Shown here: positions 1 to 12,328 of the stretch, piece by piece
Position numbering within the stretch: position 1 is the first letter of the stretch
Layout of the letters: every line of letters starts with the position of its first letter
Assembly: GCF_028290495.1 (NCBI RefSeq)
Contig: NZ_JAQGJT010000019.1
Span: 1 to 64,000 of the forward strand
DNA: 64,000 nucleotides
Direction of reading: 5' to 3'
Source: Tardiphaga sp.
Lineage (GTDB): Bacteria > Pseudomonadota > Alphaproteobacteria > Rhizobiales > Xanthobacteraceae
Position numbers and translations under genes: made by a program
Notes under the pieces: generated by a model
What the model was told of the DNA's origin: nothing
What the model saw: only the letters and a program-made list of their open reading frames with translations
The model's database searches: none

Positions 1-1874
<1,874 letters not shown>

Positions 1875-1879
1875 TTCTG

Positions 1880-1912
1880 CGGTGATGGCCGGCCTCGCGC
1901 CGGCCATCACCG
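1880..1912 (+). other. Perfect intercistronic hairpin between atpA and atpG
   Basis: Arms at 1880-1893 and 1899-1912 are exact reverse complements (14 bp, GC-rich) around a 5-base loop, starting 5 bases after the atpA stop. There is no T-run afterwards, so it does not look like a strong intrinsic terminator. A role as an RNA-processing or 3'-stability element within the atp mRNA is inference. Confidence 0.75.
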
Positions 1913-2018
1913 TAAGCGTTGATACAATTCAGAACGTGGATGTCAGGCACACGGCCGGGCATGACCAACGAGAGGTTTGCGATCGGGCCAAGCGCTTGAT
2001 CGCCGGGGTGGACTGAGA

Positions 2019-2900
2019 ATGGCTTCACTTAAAGACATGCGTGTCCGCATCGCCTCCACCAAGGCGACGCAGAAGATCACCAAGGCCATGCAGATGGTGG
2101 CGGCGTCCAAGCTGCGCCGCGCGCAGCTGGCCGCCGAAGCCGCCCGGCCCTACGCCGAGCGGATGGATGCGGTTATTGCCAGCATCGCAGGCGCGGCAGC
2201 CGGTTCCGGCACCGGCCCGGCGCTGCTCGGCGGCACCGGCAAGGACCAGGTTCACCTCCTGCTGGTCTGCACCGGCGAACGCGGCCTGTCCGGCGCGTTC
2301 AACTCCTCGATCGTCCGTCTGGCGCGCGAACGCGCGCTGGCGCTGATGAACCAGGGCAAAGAGGTCAAGTTCTTCTGCGTGGGACGCAAGGGCTACGAGC
2401 AGCTGCGCCGCACCTTCGACAAGCAGATCGTCGAGCATCTCGAACTGCGCTCGGTGAAGCAGCTCGGCTTCGTCAACGCCGAAGACATCGCCAAGAAAGT
2501 GCTCGCGCGCTTCGAGGGCGGTGAATTCGACGTCTGCACGCTGTTCTTCGCGCGCTTCAAGACCGTGATCGCACAGATCCCGACCGCTCAGCAGATCATC
2601 CCGCTGGTGGTGCAGGCCAAGGCCGCCGCGACCGACGGCCCGGCGCCGGTTTACGAATACGAGCCCGAGGAAGACGAAATCCTCAAGGGCCTGCTGCCGC
2701 GCAATCTCGCGGTGCAGATCTTCCGCGCGCTGCTGGAGAACAACGCTTCGTTCTACGGCGCGCAGATGAGCTCGATGGACAACGCCACGCGCAACGCCGG
2801 CGACATGATCCGCAAGCAGACATTGATCTACAACCGCACCCGTCAGGCGATGATTACCAAGGAGCTGATCGAGATCATCTCCGGCGCCGAGGCGATCTAA
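2019..2900 (+). CDS. atpG: ATP synthase F1 gamma subunit
   Basis: Rotating central-stalk subunit of F1. The 293-residue product starts [20 protein letters not shown], the conserved N-terminal helix, and ends in the matching C-terminal helix with [15 protein letters not shown]; together these form the coiled coil that turns inside the alpha3beta3 ring. A longer frame opens at 1977, but the ATG at 2019 matches the family start. It lies between atpA and atpD, 60 bases before atpD. Confidence 0.97.
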   Translation: MASLKDMRVRIASTKATQKITKAMQMVAASKLRRAQLAAEAARPYAERMDAVIASIAGAAAGSGTGPALLGGTGKDQVHLLLVCTGERGLSGAFNSSIVRLARERALALMNQGKEVKFFCVGRKGYEQLRRTFDKQIVEHLELRSVKQLGFVNAEDIAKKVLARFEGGEFDVCTLFFARFKTVIAQIPTAQQIIPLVVQAKAAATDGPAPVYEYEPEEDEILKGLLPRNLAVQIFRALLENNASFYGAQMSSMDNATRNAGDMIRKQTLIYNRTRQAMITKELIEIISGAEAI

Positions 2901-4400
<1,500 letters not shown>

Positions 4401-4408
4401 GAAACAAC

Positions 4409-4442
4409 GGAAGCAGCGCGGCCCGCGAGTCGCGCTGCTTCC
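4409..4442 (+). other. Perfect intercistronic hairpin between atpD and atpC
   Basis: Arms at 4409-4420 and 4431-4442 are exact 12-bp reverse complements with a 10-base loop. It starts 8 bases after the atpD stop and ends 46 bases before the atpC ATG. The lack of a clear T-run and the in-operon place suggest partial attenuation or mRNA processing that lowers atpC output; that role is inferred. Confidence 0.7.
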
Positions 4443-4488
4443 TCCGCTCTTTCTGACTATTCGCTATTCGTGACCCGCAGGTACCACC

Positions 4489-4896
4489 ATGGCCACCTTT
4501 CACTTCGATCTCGTCTCGCCGGAAAAACTCGCCTTCGCAGGTGAAGTCGATCAGGTCGACGTCCCCGGCCTCGAAGGCGACTTCGGCGTGCTGGCTGGTG
4601 CCGCCCCGATGGTCGCAGCCCTTCGTCCGGGGATCATGACCATCACCACAGGCGCCACCAAGCAGATGATCATCGTGCTCGGCGGCCTCGCCGAAGTGAA
4701 CGACAAGGGCCTCACCGTGCTGGCCGATGTCGCGACCTCGCTGCAGGATCTCGATCGCAGCGCTTTTGCCGACCAGATCACGGCGATGGAAGAGAAACTG
4801 GCCGAGAAAGAGGGCTCCGTCCTCGACCGCGCCATCGAGCGCCTCGACCACTTCAAGGTCATCCAGCAGCACATCAACTCGACGGCGATGCATTAA
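4489..4896 (+). CDS. atpC: ATP synthase F1 epsilon subunit
   Basis: 135-residue epsilon subunit of the central stalk, which couples gamma to the c-ring and can inhibit ATP hydrolysis. It opens with the typical [20 protein letters not shown] strand pattern and carries the [16 protein letters not shown] beta-sandwich motif near residues 24-40. The C-terminal helical hairpin (about residues 88-135) is present, so the full-length inhibitory form is retained. It is the last gene of this atp cluster; a palindromic repeat follows. Confidence 0.96.
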   Translation: MATFHFDLVSPEKLAFAGEVDQVDVPGLEGDFGVLAGAAPMVAALRPGIMTITTGATKQMIIVLGGLAEVNDKGLTVLADVATSLQDLDRSAFADQITAMEEKLAEKEGSVLDRAIERLDHFKVIQQHINSTAMH

Positions 4897-4908
4897 CGTC
4901 CACTGGCT

Positions 4909-5010
4909 GTCATCGCCCGGCTTGACCGGGCGACCCAGTAATCACTGCCATCGAAGATCAAGCCGTGACGTCTGCGTCTGCTGAATCACCCGGTCAAGCC
5001 GGGTGACGAC
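4909..5010. repeat. Extragenic palindromic repeat after atpC
   Basis: Imperfect inverted repeat that begins GTCATCGCCCGG and ends CCGGGTGACGAC. Each arm is itself a small palindrome (CGGCTTGACCGG type). It lies between the convergent ends of atpC and the Nudix gene, a usual place for such repeats in Bradyrhizobium-type genomes, and may act as a bidirectional terminator. Confidence 0.7.
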
Positions 5011-5041
5011 CGCGGAGTTCGCGGCTTGGCCGGCGCGCACC

Positions 5042-5536
5042 TCACACATATTTCGCAAAATCGCTGGCCACCGCGCGATAGACCTCGCGCCGGAACGGCA
5101 CCACCAGGTCGGCGACGCGATCGAGCCGCTCCCAGCGCCAGGCGTCGAACTCCGCCGGCTGGCCGTTGCGCGGCGTCAGTGGATCGACTTCCTCATCCTC
5201 TCCGGTGAACCGCAAGGCGAACCATTTCTGACGCTGGCCGCGGAATTGCGCGAAGCGGTGCGTCGGGTCTTCACAGGCGATGAAGTCGTAGGTCAGCCAG
5301 TCCGTCTCATCGAGATAATCGGCATGGACCACGCCGGTCTCTTCCCACAGTTCGCGCATCACGGCCGTGCGCGGATCCTCGTCCGCATCGATGCCGCCCT
5401 GCGGCATCTGCCATTCCAGCCCCGGCAAGATGATCTCCGGCCCGTCGTCCTTGAAGCGACGGCCGATCAGCACCTTGCCTTCGGCATTGAACAACGCGAC
5501 GCCGACATTGGGGCGGTACGGCTTGTCCGGCGCCAC
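5042..5536 (-). CDS. rppH: RppH-type Nudix hydrolase (RNA pyrophosphohydrolase), copy 1
   Basis: 164-residue Nudix enzyme of the RppH kind, which removes pyrophosphate from 5'-triphosphate RNA and primes mRNA decay. The Nudix box GGIDADEDPRTAVMRELWEE (residues 47-66, continuing TGV) has all metal-binding glutamates, and WQMPQGGID and RFTGEDEEVD are RppH-like. The start codon is GTG, two bases after the stop of the upstream frame, so the genes are probably co-transcribed. That upstream frame ends in a second RppH-like domain, so two paralogues sit in tandem. Which one is the main RppH cannot be told from sequence alone. Confidence 0.88.
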   Translation of the reverse strand: MAPDKPYRPNVGVALFNAEGKVLIGRRFKDDGPEIILPGLEWQMPQGGIDADEDPRTAVMRELWEETGVVHADYLDETDWLTYDFIACEDPTHRFAQFRGQRQKWFALRFTGEDEEVDPLTPRNGQPAEFDAWRWERLDRVADLVVPFRREVYRAVASDFAKYV

Positions 5537-5538
5537 GT

Positions 5539-6042
5539 CTATTCGCCGGACAGTTTCGAGAATTCCTTCACCACCCGCTCATAGACCGGGCGTTTGAACG
5601 GCACGATCAGGTCGGGCAGGTTTTTCATCGGCTCCCAGCGCCATTTGATGAATTCCGGCTTGTGGCCGCCGCCCGGCGCCACGACGTTGATTTCCTCGTC
5701 GCGACCGGTGAAGCGCACCGCGAACCACTTCTGGCGCTGACCGCGGTAGCGGCCCTTCCAGCTGCGGCCGGCGACGGTGCGGGGAATGTCGTAGATCAGC
5801 CAGTCCGGCACCTCGCCGAGCTTTTCGACCGAGCGCACGCTGGTCTCTTCATAAAGCTCGCGCTTGGCGGCTTCCCAGGTATCCTCGCCGGGATCGACGC
5901 CACCCTGCGGCATCTGCCAGACATGGGTTTCATCGACATGTTCGATGCCGCCGGCACGACGTCCGATAAAGACAAGCCCTTCCGGGTTGATCAACATCAT
6001 TCCGACGCAGGTTCGATAGGGCAGGTCTTCGTAGCGCGCCAT
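5539..6042 (-). CDS. RppH-type Nudix hydrolase, copy 2, internal start of the fused frame
   Basis: Alternative reading of the end of the fused frame. The ATG at 6042 gives a 167-residue protein of normal RppH length starting [14 protein letters not shown], with GAGG about 10 bases upstream. If this start is used, a free RppH is made even if the deacetylase reads through. Nudix-box glutamates and the WQMPQGGVD motif are intact. Confidence 0.6.
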   Translation of the reverse strand: MARYEDLPYRTCVGMMLINPEGLVFIGRRAGGIEHVDETHVWQMPQGGVDPGEDTWEAAKRELYEETSVRSVEKLGEVPDWLIYDIPRTVAGRSWKGRYRGQRQKWFAVRFTGRDEEINVVAPGGGHKPEFIKWRWEPMKNLPDLIVPFKRPVYERVVKEFSKLSGE

Positions 6043-7326
6043 TCCGTCAATGCCTCTCGCGTCTCGTACGCAGTTCACGCAGCGATTCGGCTGTGCCGAA
6101 TTCACCCTAGACCAAAGACGCTTGCCTGTTTTTGATTTCAGCATCGCGGTTGTCAATGGCACAAGCATCACGCCGCGGCTTTCCAAGGCTTTTGCCCAGG
6201 CGCCGATGCGCTCGATCGAGATCGGCAGCGCCGAGGCGAAGCCGACGGCGTAGCCGCGCTCTTTCGCCAGGCTCTCGAGCTTCGCCAGCGCCTTGTCGAT
6301 ATCCGCCGAGGTCGGCACCGTGTCGATGCCGAGATCGGCGCGCGCGAACGGCATCCCCTGCCCCTCGGCGACCGCCTGGCCGACGCTGCGCGCCGCCGTG
6401 CCGTCGTCGAAATAGCCAAGGCCACGCTTGCCGGCATCGCGAATCACAGGCTGCATGGCGGCATCGGCCGCGACGAAGCGCGCGCCCATGAAATTGGCGA
6501 CCCCGACATAGCCCTGGAATCGGCTCATGTGCCACAGCAGGCGATCGAGGTTCTGTTCCGGCGTGGCAGTGGCCAACAACGTCTGCGGGCCGGGATCGTT
6601 GTCGGGATAGTCGAACGGCTCCATCGGCAGTTGCAGCAGCACCTCGTGGCGCTGCGCGCGGGCACGCTCGACGAGCTTGCCGGGATCGGAACCGTAGGGC
6701 GTGAAGCCGAGCGTGACGGCGGCGGGCAGTTTCATGATCGCATCGGCGGTTTTGGCCGCGCCGACGCCGAGGCCACCGATCACAATCGCAATGCTCGGCG
6801 TCTTCATCGCTTTGGCACGCTCGGCATCGGAGCCGGCCGCATAGGCCGACACCGGCTTGAGGCCGTCAGCGGCGATCGGCACCATGCCGTAGCGTGATTT
6901 CTCCAGCAGCTTGGGATTGATGCCAGAGATCACCGGGGGCGCGGCTTCCGGCGCACCGGGTTCGACCGTCTCCGAGCCGTCGCTGGAGACGACGACATCG
7001 CGCCGCGCGCCGCTGGAGCCGTCGATGATGGTGATGGTCTTCTGGCCGGTGACCTCGGGCGCTTTCTCCGCCGCCTTGGCGGGACCGCGTTTGATTTCAA
7101 TCGGGGGCTTTTCTTCAGCCGGCGCCGGCGGCTTCAGCGCCACGCGCGACACCGGCTCGCCGCCGAGCGGATTATCACCGAAAATCGCAAAGCCGAGAAA
7201 GCCGAGCAGCACCACACCGAGCACGCCCGCAACTGCCTGCGGCGCCGAAATCGGCAGCCGGAAGCGGCGCTTGCGGACCTCTGTCTGTCCAAGCGGGGCG
7301 CTCAGATCGTCGCTCGACACGGTCAT
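5539..7326 (-). CDS. Divergent polysaccharide deacetylase joined in frame to an RppH-type Nudix domain
   Basis: One 595-residue frame holds two proteins that are normally separate. Residues 1-428 are a divergent polysaccharide deacetylase (Polysacc_deac_2/YibQ family): cytoplasmic N-terminus, one membrane helix at about residues 30-50, a proline- and alanine-rich linker, then the domain with [19 protein letters not shown] and [20 protein letters not shown]. Residues 429-595 are a complete RppH-like Nudix enzyme beginning [10 protein letters not shown], with Nudix box [20 protein letters not shown]. No stop separates them; the joint (about 405-428) looks like translated spacer. This may be a real fusion, a lost stop codon, or a sequence error, with the Nudix part made from its own start at 6042. 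Confidence 0.8.
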   Translation of the reverse strand: MTVSSDDLSAPLGQTEVRKRRFRLPISAPQAVAGVLGVVLLGFLGFAIFGDNPLGGEPVSRVALKPPAPAEEKPPIEIKRGPAKAAEKAPEVTGQKTITIIDGSSGARRDVVVSSDGSETVEPGAPEAAPPVISGINPKLLEKSRYGMVPIAADGLKPVSAYAAGSDAERAKAMKTPSIAIVIGGLGVGAAKTADAIMKLPAAVTLGFTPYGSDPGKLVERARAQRHEVLLQLPMEPFDYPDNDPGPQTLLATATPEQNLDRLLWHMSRFQGYVGVANFMGARFVAADAAMQPVIRDAGKRGLGYFDDGTAARSVGQAVAEGQGMPFARADLGIDTVPTSADIDKALAKLESLAKERGYAVGFASALPISIERIGAWAKALESRGVMLVPLTTAMLKSKTGKRLWSRVNSAQPNRCVNCVRDARGIDGMARYEDLPYRTCVGMMLINPEGLVFIGRRAGGIEHVDETHVWQMPQGGVDPGEDTWEAAKRELYEETSVRSVEKLGEVPDWLIYDIPRTVAGRSWKGRYRGQRQKWFAVRFTGRDEEINVVAPGGGHKPEFIKWRWEPMKNLPDLIVPFKRPVYERVVKEFSKLSGE

Positions 7327-7395
7327 GGACCTCCCGAATCAGGTGGCCGGAGGATACCACGCCACGTCAAGGCGACAGCACCGATTGGGGCCACG

Positions 7396-7423
7396 AAAAA
7401 GGGCGACCCACAGGCCGCCCTTT
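7396..7423 (-). terminator. Intrinsic terminator after ctpA
   Basis: Read on the minus strand, an 8-bp GC-rich stem (arms 7398-7405 and 7416-7423, AAAGGGCG/CGCCCTTT) is followed by TTTCG, about 25 bases after the ctpA stop. It separates the envC-ctpA unit from the deacetylase-Nudix unit. Confidence 0.65.
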
Positions 7424-7447
7424 CCTCAACTTCTTTCGCTCGAACGA

Positions 7448-8827
7448 TCAGTTCGGCTTGGTCTCGGGCTTGGCCGCCTCGGGCTTGGCTTCCGGCTTCG
7501 CGGCGGCCTTGTCCTCGGTTACCGTCGTGTTGGCGGTGACCTTCATGCCGTGCAGCAGGTCGGCTGCGGCCTTGAGCGCCTTGTCGTCCTTGGCATCCGG
7601 CGGCACGTAGGACTGCGAGCCGGTCTTCTCGTCGCCGTCGTTCTTGAGATGGCCACGTAACGAGGCTTCGCCCTTGGTGTCGGTGCGCGACTTCAGCTCA
7701 TCCGGCACGTCCTGCACGATCTCGATGTCGGGCACGATGCCCTTGGCCTGGATCGACTTGCCGGACGGCGTGAAGTAGCGCGCCGTGGTCAGCCGCAGCG
7801 CGCCGTTGCCGGAACCGAGCGGGATGATGGTCTGCACCGAGCCCTTGCCGAACGAGCGCGTACCGATCGTGGTGGCGCGCTTGTGGTCCTGCAATGCGCC
7901 GGCGACGATTTCCGACGCCGAGGCGGAGCCGCCGTTGATCAGCACGACCACCGGCTTGCCCTTGGTGAGATCACCGGCATGCGCGGTGCGGCGCTGGGTT
8001 TCCTCGGCGTTGCGGCCGCGGGTCGAGACGATTTCGCCGCGCTCCAGGAACGCATCCGACACCGTCACCGCTTCTTCCAGCAGGCCGCCGGGGTTGTTTC
8101 GGAGATCGATGATGAAGCCCTTGATCTTGTCGGCGCCAATCTGCGACGTCAGGTTGGCGATCTCGCGCTTCAGGCCTTCGGTGGTCTGTTCGTTGAAGGT
8201 GGTGACGCGGATGTAGGCGATGTCATCGCTTTCGACGCGCGCGCGCACCGAGCGGACACGGATGTTATCGCGCACCAGCGTGACGTCGAGCGGCTCATCC
8301 CTGCCCTTGCGGACGATCTTCAGCTTGATCTTGGTGTTGACCGGGCCGCGCATCTTCTCGACGGCCTGGTTCAGGGTCAGGCCCTGCACCGCTTCATCGT
8401 CGAGGCTTGTGATGATGTCGTTGGCCATGATGCCGGCCTTCGACGCCGGCGTGTCGTCGATCGGCGACACCACCTTGATCAGGCCGTCTTCCATCGTGAC
8501 TTCGATGCCGAGGCCGCCAAATTCACCGCGGGTCTGCACCTGCATGTCACGGAAGCTCTTGGCATCCATGTAGCTGGAATGCGGATCGAGGCCGGTGAGC
8601 ATGCCGGAGATGGCGGACTCCACCAGCTTGCTGTCGTCGGGCTTCTCGACATAGTCGGAGCGGACGCGCTCGAATACGTCGCCGAACAAATTGAGCTGGC
8701 GGTAGGTGTCGGAGGTCGCAGCGCGGGCGCTGGTTCCCATGAACACCGCGCGTGGCTGGGTCACGAAGAGCGTCAGGGCGGCGCCGGTGGCAGCACTGAG
8801 CAGGATTATCGAAGTCTTGCGCATCAT
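7448..8827 (-). CDS. ctpA: Carboxy-terminal processing protease, S41 family
   Basis: 459-residue periplasmic serine protease (CtpA/Prc type) that trims C-termini of envelope proteins. The N-terminal signal-anchor (about residues 5-35) is followed by a PDZ domain (about 80-165, with GEFGGLGIEVT) and the S41 domain. The catalytic serine lies in GGSASASEIVAG (about residue 303) and the lysine in RSFGKGSVQ (about 327), the usual spacing. The C-terminal tail is rich in K, P and E. The chosen ATG overlaps the envC stop (ATGA). The pairing envC-ctpA suggests joint action in septal peptidoglycan control, as known for EnvC/LytM factors and Ctp proteases. Confidence 0.93.
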   Translation of the reverse strand: MMRKTSIILLSAATGAALTLFVTQPRAVFMGTSARAATSDTYRQLNLFGDVFERVRSDYVEKPDDSKLVESAISGMLTGLDPHSSYMDAKSFRDMQVQTRGEFGGLGIEVTMEDGLIKVVSPIDDTPASKAGIMANDIITSLDDEAVQGLTLNQAVEKMRGPVNTKIKLKIVRKGRDEPLDVTLVRDNIRVRSVRARVESDDIAYIRVTTFNEQTTEGLKREIANLTSQIGADKIKGFIIDLRNNPGGLLEEAVTVSDAFLERGEIVSTRGRNAEETQRRTAHAGDLTKGKPVVVLINGGSASASEIVAGALQDHKRATTIGTRSFGKGSVQTIIPLGSGNGALRLTTARYFTPSGKSIQAKGIVPDIEIVQDVPDELKSRTDTKGEASLRGHLKNDGDEKTGSQSYVPPDAKDDKALKAAADLLHGMKVTANTTVTEDKAAAKPEAKPEAAKPETKPN

Positions 8828-10206
8828 CCGCGAACCTTTTCGCCTTCGTTTGCGGCCCACCATGGACCAGGGTCGATTGGAGTCCCGTCCTTACGGAACT
8901 CGATATAAAGCACGGGCTGGCTGGCATTGGCCGCCAGAACGGACGCTACCCGGGATGTCGATCCCATGATGGCGACCGGTTCACCCGTCAAAACGAACTG
9001 GCCGATGTTGACCGAAATGCGTTCCATTCCGGCAATCAACACATGATACCCGCCACCCGCGTTGAGGATCAAGAGTTGTCCGTAGCTGCGGAACGGGCCG
9101 GAATAGACAACCCAGCCATCACACGGGGTTGTGACCTGAGCGCCGCCGCGCGCGGCCAGCGAAATGCCCTTTTCGACACCGCCGACGCCATCGGAACCGC
9201 CGAAATTGCGAATCTTGATGCCGTTAACTGGCAGCGCAAACAGTCCCTTGGCCGAGGCAAAGGCGATCGCCGGGCTTAAACGTGCGGTATCCTTGAAGGC
9301 GCCGACATTCGGTTTGCCGTTACCAAGCGCGGCAGGCGCGCCCTGCAGACTTGCCGTCTGAGCGGCCTTGGCCGCTGCCCTGGATTCCTGTTCCATCTTG
9401 GCGATCAGGCCCTGCAGGCTGTCGACCTGCTTGGACAGCGCCAGCGCGCGGGCCGCCTCGGTCTCCATGTCCTTTTCAGCCGCTCTCTGCTGCTTCTGCC
9501 GTTCCTCGGTGAACGAGGCGAGCCGGACCTGGTCTTCCTTGAGCTTGTCGCGGTCGGCCGCGAGCTTGTCGCGCTCGGCGCCGATGTTCTTGCGCAGAGC
9601 GACGAGTTCACCGAGATCGGCAATCAACTTGTCAGCGCGCACGCGCATGTCAGGCACCACGGCGCCGAGCAGCATCGCGGTGCGCAGCGATTTCAGTGCG
9701 TCTTCCGGACGCACGAACAAAGCCGGCGGTGCGCGACGGCCGGCGCGCTGCAGAGCGGACAGCACTTCGGCGATCTCGGAACGGCGCGATTGCAGCGAGA
9801 AGCGAATCTCGCGTTCGCGCGCATCGAGCGGGCCGAGGCGGGCTTCGGAATCGTCGATCTTCGTCTCGACGTCGCGCACCCGGGCTGCGATGTCGATCAG
9901 CTGCTGGCTGAGCTTGCCGCGGTCCTGTCCGAGGGCTGCGATATCGGCCTTCAGCTTTTCCTGTAGTTCGGCGGCGGCCTTCTGCTGCGCGCGGGCAGCT
10001 TCCAGCTCCTGCTCGCGCTGCCGGATGATATCGACGGGTGGCGCAGTGGCCTGCTGCGTCGGCGCCGCATTGACCTGCGCGCACGCAGGCTTCGCGCTCG
10101 CGCCAATCAGGCCGGCCGACAGCAAAGCAATCGAGAATAACGACGCATACATCCCGCCGCGGCGAACGGTGTGGGTTTGACAGAGATTGGGCCGCGGTGA
10201 CTGCAT
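8824..10206 (-). CDS. envC: EnvC-like murein hydrolase activator (M23/LytM domain)
   Basis: About 460 residues. A signal peptide (hydrophobic core near FSIALLSAGLIGASA) is followed by a long coiled coil (about residues 45-270) rich in QKAA, EEL and REK heptads, then an M23/LytM domain at the C-terminus. The domain lacks the HxxxD and HxH zinc ligands of active endopeptidases; the second site reads YHVLIAG. That fits EnvC-type activators, which open amidases at the septum rather than cut peptidoglycan. Starts at GTG 10227, ATG 10206 or ATG 10152 are all possible; I chose 10206. It lies just after rlmH and overlaps ctpA by 4 bases. Confidence 0.85.
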   Translation of the reverse strand: MQSPRPNLCQTHTVRRGGMYASLFSIALLSAGLIGASAKPACAQVNAAPTQQATAPPVDIIRQREQELEAARAQQKAAAELQEKLKADIAALGQDRGKLSQQLIDIAARVRDVETKIDDSEARLGPLDAREREIRFSLQSRRSEIAEVLSALQRAGRRAPPALFVRPEDALKSLRTAMLLGAVVPDMRVRADKLIADLGELVALRKNIGAERDKLAADRDKLKEDQVRLASFTEERQKQQRAAEKDMETEAARALALSKQVDSLQGLIAKMEQESRAAAKAAQTASLQGAPAALGNGKPNVGAFKDTARLSPAIAFASAKGLFALPVNGIKIRNFGGSDGVGGVEKGISLAARGGAQVTTPCDGWVVYSGPFRSYGQLLILNAGGGYHVLIAGMERISVNIGQFVLTGEPVAIMGSTSRVASVLAANASQPVLYIEFRKDGTPIDPGPWWAANEGEKVRG

Positions 10207-10235
10207 CAAGCGGGTCGTCGCCTTCACTGGGAGTT

Positions 10236-10718
10236 CTAAACGCGGTGATACGGGTGGCCGGACAATATCGTCGCGGCCCGGTAAATCTGTTCCAGAAGCA
10301 TGACGCGAACCATCTGGTGTGGCCAAGTCGCCGCGCCGAATGCGATACTTAACTTGGCTCTGCGCCGCAAATCGGGCGAAAGTCCGTCCGCCCCGCCGAT
10401 CACGAAAATTGTATGCGGCACTGATTCGTCTCGCCAGCGGCCGAGATGCCGGGCGAAGGTCGGGCTGTCGACGCTGCTGCCGCGCTCGTCCAGCGCGACA
10501 ATCACCGCCTTTTCCGGAATCAGCGCCGAAATCGCGGCAGCCTCCTCGGCAATTCTGGTCGCCGTGTCACGGGCACGGCTTTCCGAAATTTCATGAATCG
10601 CCAGGCCGCGAAAGCCGAGCTTGCGACCGATATCGTCGAACCGATCGCGATACCGCTCCGCCAGTTCGCGCTCGGGCCCTTGCTTGAGCTTGCCGATCGA
10701 AATCAAAACCAGATGCAT
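10236..10718 (-). CDS. rlmH: 23S rRNA (pseudouridine1915-N3)-methyltransferase
   Basis: 160-residue SPOUT methyltransferase that modifies pseudouridine 1915 of 23S rRNA in assembled 70S ribosomes. The protein starts MHLVLISIGKLK, and the trefoil-knot SAM site is seen in FVIGGADGLSPDLRRRAK and in the C-terminal HQMVRVMLLEQIYRAA, ending YHRV as in the family. Length matches. It lies in the conserved nadD-rsfS-rlmH order, 168 bases after rsfS. Confidence 0.95.
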   Translation of the reverse strand: MHLVLISIGKLKQGPERELAERYRDRFDDIGRKLGFRGLAIHEISESRARDTATRIAEEAAAISALIPEKAVIVALDERGSSVDSPTFARHLGRWRDESVPHTIFVIGGADGLSPDLRRRAKLSIAFGAATWPHQMVRVMLLEQIYRAATILSGHPYHRV

Positions 10719-10886
10719 CGGGGCAAGATATCATCATTCGAGGGTAAGCCGGCTGCCTGTCCGGGTCGCGACGCAAGACGCAGTGAAGTATTGTGTCGCA
10801 AGCCGGGCCGTAACGAACGCCGGAGTTCGCTGACACCCCGCTCCGCGGAGCGGCACAGAGATGCCGCGCCGCGTCCGGGGCGAAGG

Positions 10887-11531
10887 CTAAACCGCCTTCA
10901 GTTCTATCTTGGCTTCGTCGCCCGGACTCTGCGTCCACAACCGCTCGAGATTGTAGAATTCACGCACTTCCGGACGGAAGACGTGAACGATCACTTCGCC
11001 GGTATCGATCAGAACCCAGTCGCAATTCGGCAGCCCCTCGATATGGAGCTTCTTGTTGCCGGCTTCCTTCAGACCCTTGGCGACAGTCTCGGCCAGCGAT
11101 CCGACATGGCGGTTCGAGCGGCCGGTGGTGACGACCATGTAATCGGTGAACGCCGACTTGCCGCGCAGGTCGATGGTGACGGTCGATTCCGCCTTCATGT
11201 CATCGAGCCGCTTGAGGATCAGGTCGAGCACCACGGTGGCGCTGTCGCGAACCTGCAAGCCAGCGAGCGCGGCTTTCTTCGCCTTCGTTACCTTGGCGGT
11301 AGAAGCCTTAGCGACCGAAGTCTTGGCAACCGAAGTCTTGGCAACTGCGGCCTTCTTCGGCGCAGCGGCCTTCTTGGCGACTACAGCCTTTTTCGGTGCG
11401 ACGGCCTTCTTCGCAACAGCGGGTTTGAGAGCGGCAGCTTTGGTTGAAGCTTTGGCAGCTACTTTGGCAGTTGCCTTGGCCGGGGCCTTCTTTTTAGCGG
11501 CGCCGGTTTTCGTCGATACAGAAGTGGCCAG
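10887..11531 (-). CDS. rsfS: Ribosomal silencing factor RsfS with a basic N-terminal extension and probable CTG start
   Basis: The C-terminal 123 residues are a complete RsfS domain (DLILKRLDDMKAE, SAFTDYMVVTTGRSNRH, NCDWVLIDTGEVIVHVF), which binds uL14 and blocks subunit joining under starvation. The frame stays open upstream for about 90 residues of Lys/Ala/Pro-rich histone-H1-like repeats (such as AKKAVAPKKA) back to a stop at 11544-11546. That stretch has no ATG, GTG or TTG. A CTG at 11529-11531 sits 7 bases after AAAGGA, an ideal Shine-Dalgarno sequence, and would give LATSVSTKTG at the N-terminus. A TTG at 11258 would give the bare domain but has no Shine-Dalgarno sequence. I prefer the CTG start (214 residues); this is inference. 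Confidence 0.8.
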   Translation of the reverse strand: MATSVSTKTGAAKKKAPAKATAKVAAKASTKAAALKPAVAKKAVAPKKAVVAKKAAAPKKAAVAKTSVAKTSVAKASTAKVTKAKKAALAGLQVRDSATVVLDLILKRLDDMKAESTVTIDLRGKSAFTDYMVVTTGRSNRHVGSLAETVAKGLKEAGNKKLHIEGLPNCDWVLIDTGEVIVHVFRPEVREFYNLERLWTQSPGDEAKIELKAV

Positions 11532-11656
11532 GGACCATTCCTTTCACGGTACGGGGCGCCTGATCCGGCGCCCGGTGGAAAGAGTATGCATGAGGGTGTC
11601 GTGGATTCAATATTCCAGAGCGCCCCTATAGCACTTATCGCGGCGGTGTTGTGGAA

Positions 11657-12310
11657 TTACGTTTTCCAGCTGCCATCGGCATTGCGAAGCCTCGTCGAGG
11701 AGAGCGACAGCTTCAGCCCGGTCAGGAACACCCAGGCGGGCGGATCGAGATCAGCTAATGACCCCGCCTCGCCCTCCGGTATCCGGTAACGCCCCAGCGC
11801 CTGCGCCGCAGGCGCCGCGAGGCCACGCAACGTAAGCGGCGGTCGGTCGATTACCGCAAACGGCACTTCCGCCGCGATTCGCTGCCAGTTTTCCCATTTG
11901 TGGAACTGGGCGAGGTTGTCCGCGCCCATGATCCAGACGAAACGGGCCGTGGCGCAGCGCTTGCGCAGGTACTGGATGGTGTCGACGGTATAGCGCGTGC
12001 CGATCACGGTCTCGAGGCACGTCACGTCGATGCGCGGATGATCGGCCATCGCGCGTGCGGCGGCAGCGCGCTCGGAGAGATCGTGCAGGTTGCGCGAATC
12101 CTTCAGCGGGTTGCCGGGCGACACCAGCCACCAGACGCGATCGAGTTGCAGTCGCTTCATCGCAAACAGCGAGATCGCGCGATGCGCCTGATGCGGCGGG
12201 TTGAACGAGCCGCCAAGCAGCCCGATCCGCATGCCGTCACTGTGAAACGGAATGTCGTGGCCCGAAATGCTGTGGCCGAAGACTGAAGGGTGATCCGACT
12301 CAGTCCCCAC
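11657..12310 (-). CDS. nadD: Nicotinate-nucleotide adenylyltransferase
   Basis: 217-residue enzyme that turns nicotinate mononucleotide into deamido-NAD. The nucleotidyltransferase signature [15 protein letters not shown] follows the in-frame ATG at 12232, and the second motif SSTRLR is near the C-terminus. The GTG at 12310 adds a 26-residue N-terminal extension; related bradyrhizobial proteins often have such extensions, but 12232 is an equally good start by motif. It sits between proA (18 bases upstream) and rsfS. Confidence 0.92.
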   Translation of the reverse strand: MGTESDHPSVFGHSISGHDIPFHSDGMRIGLLGGSFNPPHQAHRAISLFAMKRLQLDRVWWLVSPGNPLKDSRNLHDLSERAAAARAMADHPRIDVTCLETVIGTRYTVDTIQYLRKRCATARFVWIMGADNLAQFHKWENWQRIAAEVPFAVIDRPPLTLRGLAAPAAQALGRYRIPEGEAGSLADLDPPAWVFLTGLKLSLSSTRLRNADGSWKT

Positions 12311-12328
12311 GCGCGCACACGGTGTTGA

